This document shows, one piece after another, positions 7,669-15,442 of a stretch of 64,000 nt of DNA (the first letter of the stretch is position 1; every line of letters begins with the position of its first letter). A program made the position numbers and the translations under genes. This stretch comes from Algisphaera agarilytica (lineage in GTDB: Bacteria > Planctomycetota > Phycisphaerae > Phycisphaerales > Phycisphaeraceae): assembly GCF_014207595.1 (NCBI RefSeq), contig NZ_JACHGY010000001.1, positions 1,054,001 to 1,118,000 of the forward strand, given 5' to 3'. The notes beneath the pieces are model-generated. The model was not told the origin of the DNA. It was given only the letters and a program-made list of their open reading frames with translations, and made no database searches.

Positions 7669-8721
7669 TTAGATTGACTCGACATGGCGCGTTTTGGCGT
7701 CAAAAAGCTGTTGGTAAGCGATCGACTTCGATGGGGGATGCATTGAGCTTTCGTCCCCTATGGCGCGGACCATCTCTACCGCAGCCATGCCCACCGCATC
7801 AAAGGGAATGAGGATCGTATCGATGGGCAGGTTGACAGTGGTGTAGGCGAGAGAATCAGCGAAAACTATGATGCGGAATTCGTCGGGTATAGAAAGATTT
7901 TTCCGCATAGCCGCCGCATACAACGCGACCGCATCGGCCAGCTCGTAACAGACCACGCCGTTCACATCGGGGTAGAGGTTCAAATAAGCTTCAGCTTGAT
8001 CGACGCCATTTATATCTTGACCTTGTCGAAATCTCTGATCTCCGAGCACGCATCGATTACTAGGCAGCCCCGCATCGCGCATCGCATCGAGATATCCCTG
8101 ATATCGATCCGACACCGAATAGTGTGATTCATTGCCATCGTCACAGGTTAATCGAAAATAACCTATATGCTTGCGCCCTTGCTGCAACAAATGGTTTGTA
8201 GCTGCCCGCGCACCTCCTATCTCATCTGGATAGATGCTGTTGGTATCGGACTTCCGATTGACCAAGACGCCGGGAACAGGCTGCGACATAAAAAAGCCGA
8301 CCACCTGATCATCGAGCTTGGGGTCGTGGTTGAGCACGATCCCGTCCGTCGCTGATTCTTGAAATAGTCTGGGCACGAACTCCGGATCGCTAAACTTGTC
8401 CGCATCCAGTTCGCTGACGACCAAGCTTTCCCCCTGATCCTCGAGTTGTCTGTGTACCCCCCACAACAAGCGACGCGAAAACCAATCGAAGCCCATCTCG
8501 CCACAAGTCACGAAAGTCATCACACCAAATCGCCCCCGACTCATCGAGCGAGCCGCCGCGTTGGGCCGATACCCCAGCTCCGCTGCTAGTTGCCGTATCC
8601 GGGCACTTCGAGCGGCGATCGCGGGGCGATTTTCTTTGTTTTTCCCGTTCAGGATGCGTGAAACCGTCCCCGCCGAGACGCCTGCTTGCTTGGCGATCTG
8701 ATCTATGGTTGTCCTTGTCAT
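7669..8721 (-). CDS. LacI-family transcriptional regulator
   Basis: 350 residues. The N-terminus is a standard LacI HTH with hinge (TIDQIAKQAGVSAGTVSRIL, then ELGYRPNAAARSM), followed by a periplasmic-binding-protein-like sugar sensor domain (residues about 65-340) containing DGIVLNHDPKL and GARAATNHLLQQGRKHIGYF. It is transcribed away from the PEP-CTERM/pseudopilin/sulfatase/GH1/GH5 cluster at 8.9-17.1 kb. A LacI-like palindrome with central CG, at 8784-8797, lies between them. It is probably the local sugar-responsive repressor of that cluster and of itself; the effector is unknown. Confidence 0.92.
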   Translation of the reverse strand: MTRTTIDQIAKQAGVSAGTVSRILNGKNKENRPAIAARSARIRQLAAELGYRPNAAARSMSRGRFGVMTFVTCGEMGFDWFSRRLLWGVHRQLEDQGESLVVSELDADKFSDPEFVPRLFQESATDGIVLNHDPKLDDQVVGFFMSQPVPGVLVNRKSDTNSIYPDEIGGARAATNHLLQQGRKHIGYFRLTCDDGNESHYSVSDRYQGYLDAMRDAGLPSNRCVLGDQRFRQGQDINGVDQAEAYLNLYPDVNGVVCYELADAVALYAAAMRKNLSIPDEFRIIVFADSLAYTTVNLPIDTILIPFDAVGMAAVEMVRAIGDESSMHPPSKSIAYQQLFDAKTRHVESI

Positions 8722-8783
8722 ACATAAACCTTACTTCTAAGCCCTAATGGCGTCCAAACAAACTAATCTTTCAAAATAATAAA

Positions 8784-8797
8784 TGCAATCGGTTGCA
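8784..8797. promoter_or_regulatory. Candidate LacI operator
   Basis: TGCAATCGGTTGCA is an imperfect palindrome (12 of 14 bases) centred on CG, the typical form of LacI/GalR-family operators. It lies 63 bp upstream of the LacI gene start and 87 bp upstream of the divergent PEP-CTERM gene. A related stretch, ACAACCGTTTTCG, follows at 8801-8813. Assignment to the adjacent regulator is inference from position and form. Confidence 0.5.
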
Positions 8798-8883
8798 AAT
8801 ACAACCGTTTTCGTTTATTGTTCGTGCGGGCGACGTCCCGTCCCTGTTTCTTTCATGTCATTTTCTATGAATTAGGAGGCACT

Positions 8884-9609
8884 ATGTCTTTTTGTGCAAA
8901 ATTTGATTCGAAGCGGTGGTTCGGCTCCTTGCGGGTCGCAGCGGTATGTGGGCTGATGGGGCTGAGTGCTACTGCAGTAGCCCAAGAGTTCGTCCTCTAC
9001 GACTTCGAAGGTACCGATGTAAACACCTTTGGCCCCAATGGTGCGCCTCAGCCGTATAGTGGGGTAATTGGAACTACTGGCGCCACATCGGGTACGCAGG
9101 CGCTGGCGGTCACCCGGGATGTGGGTGACTCCTTCTTTGGTTTTTTGTTTGGCATTACGGATGCTGGTTCCCGTGCAGCGCTGCTTGAATCCTTTGATAA
9201 CGGCGGTAGTCTGTTGTTTGACATCTCGTCGGCGCCCGGAAGTTTTACTGATATCAATTTCTTTCAGTTCAACGTCGTTCTGAACATCGACGGTAACTTT
9301 TCGCAGATTCCTGGTAACGAAGCGGCCCTTCAGAATTTGGGGTACTTTGGCCCCGATGGAACGGGTGTTGATCTTACCTCGACAATCGAAGTCCCCTTGA
9401 GTGCATTCCCCGGAGTTACCTCGGGCTCTCTGGGCAGCTCTCCTTTCGCTGAGATTATTCTGAGCCACAACCATGAGGGTTCGGGTAGTTCGACGATATA
9501 TTTTGACAACATTCGTCTGACCAACGTGCCTGAGCCGGGCAGTTTGGCGCTGATGGGCTTAGGGGGAGTAGCTTTGTTGTGTCGATCTAAGCGGAGAGGC
9601 GGCCGCTGA
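8884..9609 (+). CDS. PEP-CTERM protein, binding-domain-like (241 aa)
   Basis: The start at 8884 is chosen because AGGAGG sits just upstream; the frame is open further up. A signal peptide covers residues 1 to about 34 (LRVAAVCGLMGLSATAVAQ). The body begins VLYDFEGTDVNTFG and ends STIYFDNIRLTNV, a jelly-roll pattern common in carbohydrate-binding modules where the final strand reads YFDNI. The C-terminus is VPEPGSLALMGLGGVALL with a basic tail, the PEP-CTERM sorting signal. It heads the cluster behind the LacI regulator, so a surface glycan-binding role is plausible but not proven. Confidence 0.82.
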   Translation: MSFCAKFDSKRWFGSLRVAAVCGLMGLSATAVAQEFVLYDFEGTDVNTFGPNGAPQPYSGVIGTTGATSGTQALAVTRDVGDSFFGFLFGITDAGSRAALLESFDNGGSLLFDISSAPGSFTDINFFQFNVVLNIDGNFSQIPGNEAALQNLGYFGPDGTGVDLTSTIEVPLSAFPGVTSGSLGSSPFAEIILSHNHEGSGSSTIYFDNIRLTNVPEPGSLALMGLGGVALLCRSKRRGGR

Positions 9610-9657
9610 TTCTGCGGGAAATTTGCTAGTGCTCGGATCGTATCGCTCTGGGCTCTG

Positions 9658-9695
9658 AATCAATCGGCCTTAGGTTACCGCCTGAGGTTGATTTT
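9658..9695 (+). terminator. Terminator-like hairpin after the PEP-CTERM gene
   Basis: CCTTAGG (9668-9674) can pair with CCTGAGG (9681-9687) across a 6-base loop, extended by AATCAA with TTGATT after a bulge, and followed by a short T run. The stem is imperfect, so this could be a weak terminator or a processing structure. Confidence 0.4.
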
Positions 9696-9790
9696 AGACA
9701 GAACGCTTGGTTCATCTGGCCAGTGTGTAGCTTCGATGCATATTGCAATAGGTTTCATGAATTAAATAGAAACAGACAAGGTCTCCCATA

Positions 9791-10615
9791 ATGCGTAAAA
9801 TAAAAGCATTTACTCTAATCGAACTTCTCGTGGTGATCTCGATCATCGCTTTGCTAATCGGCATTTTGCTTCCTGCACTCGGGGCCGCTCGTGAGACTGC
9901 ACGTCAGTTAAAAAACTCGACACAGGTCCGGGGGATACATCAGGGGATGGTGACTTTTGCGCAATCGAATATGGGCTTTTATCCTGGTGTATCCGACCCG
10001 AGAGCAAGTGGCACTACGGCATTTACCAGTAGCGCGGATATCGATACTTACAGCGGTGGTGGTTTGGCGGCGGGCACACATAACGGGGCTCGCTTCGCCA
10101 TCATGCTTGAAAACAACCTATTCACTTCGGAGTATGCGATATCCCCCGCAGAAACCGATTCTCGAATTGATTTATGGGATTCTACGATAACCAATTACAA
10201 CGATTTCTTTGGCGACCGGTATATAGCTTCTTATGCACTCAACACCATTGCTAACGGCGCGAATGCTCCCAATGGAGATCGCTTCCTGGAGTGGAGCGAT
10301 ACAAACCTTGGATCGCAAACCATTATTTTAGGTGACCGTCTCATAATTACCCCCACGTTTGCTCGTGACAACCCAGACACATTTCAAAGTCTGTGGACAG
10401 ACGATGCGGGCGAATGGGGTGGGTCTTTGACTTTTAACGATGGACACGTGATTTATAGCCCTTCCGCGGTCATCGAAAATACACGATACAACATGGTGAC
10501 CAATCCCTCTGACAATATTTATCAGGAAGGGGCAGATGACCCCTCCGTTGTTTCCAATGACCAATCGAACTGTTCGCTGACATTTCGTGGCCGAGGGACT
10601 CCAGTCCTTCCTTAA
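9791..10615 (+). CDS. Pseudopilin with prepilin-type N-terminal methylation motif
   Basis: 274 residues. The N-terminus MRKIKAFTLIELLVVISIIA is a type IV prepilin signal: cleavage before F and a Glu at position +5 (FTLIE), followed by a hydrophobic helix to about residue 28. The rest is a globular domain with GIHQGMVTFAQSN and a C-terminal FNDGHVIY, a pattern found in planctomycete DUF1559-type pseudopilins. Paralogues are at 48880 (very similar up to FAQSN) and 38356. These proteins are inner-membrane anchored after processing by a prepilin peptidase. Its place between a PEP-CTERM gene and a sulfatase suggests a role with secreted glycan enzymes; no secretion machinery gene is nearby. Confidence 0.85.
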   Translation: MRKIKAFTLIELLVVISIIALLIGILLPALGAARETARQLKNSTQVRGIHQGMVTFAQSNMGFYPGVSDPRASGTTAFTSSADIDTYSGGGLAAGTHNGARFAIMLENNLFTSEYAISPAETDSRIDLWDSTITNYNDFFGDRYIASYALNTIANGANAPNGDRFLEWSDTNLGSQTIILGDRLIITPTFARDNPDTFQSLWTDDAGEWGGSLTFNDGHVIYSPSAVIENTRYNMVTNPSDNIYQEGADDPSVVSNDQSNCSLTFRGRGTPVLP

Positions 10616-10815
10616 CTCTTTTTGTATGGGCCTGGGTGGTGTAGAAGTCGTGTTTGGCAAATAATAGATCGTCAACAAACGATTGAAGCCTTTGGCCGGC
10701 ATAATGCAGCCCCGCTAATTTGCGTCGAGTTTTTTAAGATGGCTGCATTTAGTTTGAAGTTAAAGATGCGGTGCGAGAGGTGAGGGTTAAGGGCTGTAGT
10801 TGAGTAAATTTTCCT

Positions 10816-12333
10816 GTGCGTATTCTTTACATTGATTTAGACGCGTTGAATCCCAGCCATCTCGGTTGCTACGGGTATCACCGAGCAACGTCGCCGACGG
10901 TTGATCAGATTGCTCAAGGCGGAATTGTTTTTAACAACGTGTATTGCTCCGACGCCCCTTGCCTACCTTCGCGAACGGCTTTTTACCAAAGCCGCTTTGG
11001 GATCAAGACCGGAGTGGTCGGTCATGGGGGCACCGCTGCCGACCCCAAGCGCCAGGGTGTTTCCCGAAATTTTCGCTCAGACCTGGAAGAAGACAGCTTT
11101 CCGCGTCAATTGCAGAAGCTCGGCTACCACACCGCGATGATCTCCCCGTTCGGTCAGCGTCATGCGGCGCACCATTTCTATGCAGGCTTCCACGAGATAT
11201 ATAACACCGGCCAAGGAGGCGGGGAATCCGTAGCGAGAGTTCAACCGGTGGTTGAGCGTTGGCTCCAAGATCAGCAAGGCGAAGATAACTGGTACCTCCA
11301 CCTGAACTACTGGGACATCCACACGCCCTACCGCACGCCGTTGGATTATGGAAATCCGTTTAAAGATACTCCGCTAGCGGATTGGTACACCGACGAGGTG
11401 ATAGCAGAACACGTGAAACGCGGAGGACCGCATTCCGCGCAAGACTTGGATATGTACCAAGACGCCGACTCGGCGTCTTTCCCACGGATGCCAGTACGCA
11501 TCCTCGACTGGTCGTCTTTGGAGCAGTGGATCGATGGCTACGATGTGGCCATACGTTACGTTGATGATGCGTTAGCGAAAATCTGCGAACTGCTTAAGAA
11601 GCAGGGCGTTTACGAAGATACCGCGATTATCATCTCTGCTGACCACGGCGAAAACCAGGGCGATCTCGGCATATACGGCGAGCACGGTACGGCAGACCAC
11701 GGTACCTGCCATATACCGTTCATCGTCAAATGGCCCGGTGCCCGGTCGGGTGTTTGTCGAGAGGCGTTGCATTATCACCTCGACTGGGCTCCCACGTGTC
11801 TAGATCTCTTAGATGCCGATTCTTCGAATCTGAAAGCGCCCGAAGCCTGGGACGGCCAGAGCTTTGCCACTTCCATAGTGGGTGATTGTGATCGCGGACG
11901 TAACGAATTGGTCCTGTCCCAGTGCGCTCACGTGTGCCAGCGCTCGGTGCGTTTTAATTATGGCAAATATCAATGGCTGTACATGAGGACCTACCACGAC
12001 GGCTTTCATCCTTTCTCGAAACACATGCTGTTTGATCTTGCCCAAGATCCACACGAGCAGCGCGATGTCGCCAGGCTATATCCGCAGGTTCTCAAGGAAG
12101 CGACCTGGCGGCTCTTGAATTGGCATGACGAGGCGATGGCATCCAATGTATCAGCGGGATCAGACGTCACCGACCCCATGTACACGGTTTTACATGAGGG
12201 TGGGCCTTTCCATGCCCGTGCTTACGAGGGCGGACGACGAACGGACAGCTTTAGCGGTTATCTCGAAAGGTTGCGTCAATCTGGACGTGAGGTTTATGCG
12301 CGCGGTTTAGACGCGAGGTACCCGTCTCTATAG
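10816..12333 (+). CDS. Sulfatase (type I, formylglycine)
   Basis: 505 residues from a GTG start. The N-terminus MRILYIDLDALNPSHLGCYG holds the first metal-binding aspartates; C49-L-P-S-R is the sulfatase signature in which Cys is turned into formylglycine. A later HGENQGDLGIYGEHG stretch supplies metal/sulfate ligands. No signal peptide, so unlike the 15.4-kb sulfatase it may act in the cytoplasm, or a longer start was lost. It hydrolyses sulfate esters, probably on algal oligosaccharides. GH1 follows 84 bp downstream in the same direction. No formylglycine-generating enzyme or maturase gene is in the window. Confidence 0.9.
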   Translation: MRILYIDLDALNPSHLGCYGYHRATSPTVDQIAQGGIVFNNVYCSDAPCLPSRTAFYQSRFGIKTGVVGHGGTAADPKRQGVSRNFRSDLEEDSFPRQLQKLGYHTAMISPFGQRHAAHHFYAGFHEIYNTGQGGGESVARVQPVVERWLQDQQGEDNWYLHLNYWDIHTPYRTPLDYGNPFKDTPLADWYTDEVIAEHVKRGGPHSAQDLDMYQDADSASFPRMPVRILDWSSLEQWIDGYDVAIRYVDDALAKICELLKKQGVYEDTAIIISADHGENQGDLGIYGEHGTADHGTCHIPFIVKWPGARSGVCREALHYHLDWAPTCLDLLDADSSNLKAPEAWDGQSFATSIVGDCDRGRNELVLSQCAHVCQRSVRFNYGKYQWLYMRTYHDGFHPFSKHMLFDLAQDPHEQRDVARLYPQVLKEATWRLLNWHDEAMASNVSAGSDVTDPMYTVLHEGGPFHARAYEGGRRTDSFSGYLERLRQSGREVYARGLDARYPSL

Positions 12334-12417
12334 TAAGAAGTGTTTTTTAAGGTATTGCGAGTATCAGATATTGCTGGGTGCGCTGTACGGCTTTGAATCG
12401 TTGAAGGCTATAAACCG

Positions 12418-13827
12418 ATGAGCATCGAATTTCCTGATGATTTTGTATGGGGTGTCGCCGCGTCTTCTTACCAGATTGAAGGCGATAGCGCGGGCAGAGG
12501 GCGTAGCATCTGGGATAGCTTTGCGCGGTGGCCGGGCAAAGTGGTGTCGGGGCATAGCGGAGAATCGGCTTGTGAACACGTAAAACACTACGAAGCGGAC
12601 GTCGACCTCATCTCGGACCTCGGTGCGCAAGCCTATCGGCTGTCTATCTCCTGGCCGCGTCTGCTCCCGTCCGGCACGGGTGCTGTCAACAAAGAGGGGC
12701 TAGAGTTTTACGACCGGCTCATCGACCGGCTTCTGAATCAGAATATACAGCCTTGGGTCACGCTGTTTCACTGGGACTTGCCATCGGACCTGCAGCGGCA
12801 AGGCGGCTTTAGCAACCCCGCTATGGTGGATTGGTTCGCCCAATACACCGAAATCATTGCTGACCGCTACGGCGACCGTGTTCAGCACTGGATGACGCTC
12901 AACGAGCTAGCCTGTTTCATCGGTCTGGGCTTGAGCAGCGGGGTCCACGCACCGGGGCTCAAACTCCCCGATGAAGAAGTCTTTGTGGCTCAACACCATG
13001 CGCTGATGGCCCACGGGCGATCGGTCCAGCTCCTTCGCGAGAAATGCACCCTCCCGCCACAGATCGGGTGTGCCCCCACCGGCGTGCTTGGCATCCCAAG
13101 CACTAGTCGCCAAGAAGACATCGACGCAGCGTACAATTGGACATTCAAGCTTGACTTCTCCGCTGATCCGAACTTCTTTTCGTATCTGTGGACGACCGAG
13201 CCTACGGTCCTGGGGCGATACCCCGAAGGGTTCGATGACAAATACGGCCACGCCATGCCCAGGGGCTACGAAGATGATTTGTCGCTTATTAAACAGCCCC
13301 TCGATTTCCTGGGGATGAACATCTACAACGGAAAAACGATACGGGCCGGCGAAGACGGCAAGCCGATCGAAGTGCCGCACGCCCTGGGCCATGGGCAAAC
13401 TGCGATCGGGTGGCCCGTGACCCCATCGTGTCTGGCTTGGGGCGCGCGGCATGCGTTTCGTCGCTATGGGCTACCCATCTACATCACCGAAAATGGTCTT
13501 GCGGGAACGGATTGGGTATCACTGTACGGCGGAGTCCACGATACGCCGAGGATTGATTTTATGGCCCAGCACCTCTTACCTCTGCAGGAGGCTATCGCTG
13601 AGGGGGTAGATTGCCGGGGCTATTTTCATTGGTCTTTGATGGATAATTTTGAGTGGGCCGAAGGATATCAGAAGCGCTTTGGGATTGTTTATGTCGACTT
13701 CCAGACCCAACAGCGCATCCCCAAAGACTCGTTCTGGTTCTACCGTGACCTCATCAATAGTAATGGAGGCAATTTAGATGAAGTTCATCAGCACTATGGT
13801 CAATGGGCTATATCTTCATCGGGCTGA
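12418..13827 (+). CDS. GH1 beta-glucosidase/beta-galactosidase
   Basis: 469 residues, the normal length of GH1. The N-terminal signature FVWGVAASSYQIEG is present; acid/base E163 lies in TLNE and nucleophile E358 in YITENG; the C-terminal GYFHWSLMDNFEWAEGY is the substrate-binding block. No signal peptide, so it should act in the cytoplasm on beta-linked disaccharides or short oligosaccharides. Substrate (glucoside, galactoside or fucoside) cannot be fixed from the sequence. It sits between a sulfatase and a GH5, suggesting stepwise processing of a sulfated beta-glycan. Confidence 0.95.
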   Translation: MSIEFPDDFVWGVAASSYQIEGDSAGRGRSIWDSFARWPGKVVSGHSGESACEHVKHYEADVDLISDLGAQAYRLSISWPRLLPSGTGAVNKEGLEFYDRLIDRLLNQNIQPWVTLFHWDLPSDLQRQGGFSNPAMVDWFAQYTEIIADRYGDRVQHWMTLNELACFIGLGLSSGVHAPGLKLPDEEVFVAQHHALMAHGRSVQLLREKCTLPPQIGCAPTGVLGIPSTSRQEDIDAAYNWTFKLDFSADPNFFSYLWTTEPTVLGRYPEGFDDKYGHAMPRGYEDDLSLIKQPLDFLGMNIYNGKTIRAGEDGKPIEVPHALGHGQTAIGWPVTPSCLAWGARHAFRRYGLPIYITENGLAGTDWVSLYGGVHDTPRIDFMAQHLLPLQEAIAEGVDCRGYFHWSLMDNFEWAEGYQKRFGIVYVDFQTQQRIPKDSFWFYRDLINSNGGNLDEVHQHYGQWAISSSG

Positions 13828-14187
13828 AATGGAGCGATTTACTGCAATTTATATCGGTGTGTTCTCGTGTATATAAACAACCGTTTCTGAATCGGCAGGT
13901 TGAGCCCCTATATAAGTACCCCGGCCCGTTGATCGGAAGTGAGTCTACAAGTCGTGGGTGGGACACCAGGCCGTTATCCGACTTTCCTACACCAAAACAC
14001 AAAAATCGATCGAGACAGATGGAAACCCTACAGTCGCATTCGACCATCGAATAATTAATTAAGGATCCTCGCCAATGTTCGCAACTAAGAATTCCTCCTT
14101 TATATCGTTCTGTTTCAGACTGTGAGACTACACATTCTTCATCACCAGTATGTGAAGAAATGGCGATTTGCTCGAAGGTACTTACGC
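13828..14187. other. Intergenic region, no gene seen
   Basis: About 360 bp between the GH1 stop and the chosen GH5 start. Moderately AT-rich, with a TTAATTAATTAA stretch at about 14050. No clear promoter pair, hairpin terminator or protein-coding frame found by eye. Confidence 0.4.
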
Positions 14188-15165
14188 ATGTCTACTTACG
14201 CTGTATATCTAATGATTGGTGTCCTCCTCATGAGTTGTGTCGGAGTGGTTGCTCAGGAAACCCTCCGAGATGCAACCCCCGTTTCGGTCCATGGCCCTTT
14301 AGGAATCCATGGGAATCAAATTGTGGATAAGAATGGTGAAGTTGTCGTGCTTCGAGGGATGTCGCTATTCCACAGTCAATGGGGAGGGGAGTACTTCAAA
14401 CCAGAGGTGGTCGCCTGGCTGGTTGATGACTGGAAGTGCCAGATTATTCGCGTTCCTTTGGGAGTACACTTTGGCGGTTATCTTGAGAACCCCCAACGCG
14501 AGATGGAAAAAATTGAACGTGTCGTGGACGCTGCACTTCAAGAGGGGGTTTACGTAATCGTCGACTGGCACGCGCACAAGCCCGAAATTGAGGCCGCCGT
14601 GGGCTTTTTTACTGGGATCGCACAGAAATACGGCCACCACCCTAATCTAATTTACGAAACATGGAACGAGCCGCTTGAACATCACGACTGGGCTACCGTC
14701 GTGAAGCCGTATCACGAGCGTGTGGTCGAAGCTATTCGCCACCATGATCCAGATAACCTGATCGTACTCGGAACACCGTTTTGGTCGCAGCATGTTGACG
14801 TCGCGGCCGATGATCCCGTGACAGGACACAACTTGGCATACACGCTGCATTTCTACAGCGGCTCTCATGGGGAGCAGCTACGGGAGCGTGCTGATGCAGC
14901 GATGCGGGCCGGCGTGGCTCTCTTCGTGACCGAATGGGGTACCAGCAAGGCCAACGGCGACGATGGCGTATTTATCGATGAGTCTGAAGTGTGGCTGGAC
15001 TATCTCAGTGCCCACAGCATTAGTTGGTGTAACTGGTCGCTGTTCGATAAACAGGAAAGCTCGGCGGCTTTGAAACCAGACGCATCGACACAAGGCGGGT
15101 GGGACGAAAGTGAGCTTACACAATCTGGCCGATTTGTCCGCGATGTGCTTATGGGGACCAGATGA
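14188..15165 (+). CDS. GH5 endo-glycanase (cellulase-like), secreted
   Basis: I choose ATG at 14188 (AAGG upstream), giving 325 residues with a clean signal peptide (MSTYAVYLMIGVLLMSCVG, cleaved after VVAQ); an upstream GTG at 14122 would add 22 residues. The GH5 core shows RGMSLFHSQWG, IRVPLG, VIVDWHAHKPE, ETWNEP with acid/base E161, and FVTEWGT with nucleophile E249. This arrangement matches bacterial GH5 endoglucanases (subfamily 2-like), acting on beta-1,4-glucan or mannan. Exported to the periplasm or outside. Together with GH1 it could yield glucose or mannose from a beta-glycan. Confidence 0.9.
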   Translation: MSTYAVYLMIGVLLMSCVGVVAQETLRDATPVSVHGPLGIHGNQIVDKNGEVVVLRGMSLFHSQWGGEYFKPEVVAWLVDDWKCQIIRVPLGVHFGGYLENPQREMEKIERVVDAALQEGVYVIVDWHAHKPEIEAAVGFFTGIAQKYGHHPNLIYETWNEPLEHHDWATVVKPYHERVVEAIRHHDPDNLIVLGTPFWSQHVDVAADDPVTGHNLAYTLHFYSGSHGEQLRERADAAMRAGVALFVTEWGTSKANGDDGVFIDESEVWLDYLSAHSISWCNWSLFDKQESSAALKPDASTQGGWDESELTQSGRFVRDVLMGTR

Positions 15166-15442
15166 CACCCTGGTTGGTTTGGTTTGAATCGATCAAGTAA
15201 GGCACCAACCCGGAGCGACAAGCAGTTCTCTTCGGATCTGCGGATGTTTGAACCAATCGTGATTATGGCTTATCTGCAAGCGTCGAAACTTCGATTGCGC
15301 GCCCTTGGTGTAGGAGATAGCTGTAGTCGAATTGCCTGGACATGCCGGAGCATTTTTAGTTGTGTTGGTGAAATCAAAATTCGTATTCGTTTCTTCTTCA
15401 CTTATCTCTCACCCCTATTCCCCTTCGACAAAGGACATCCGA

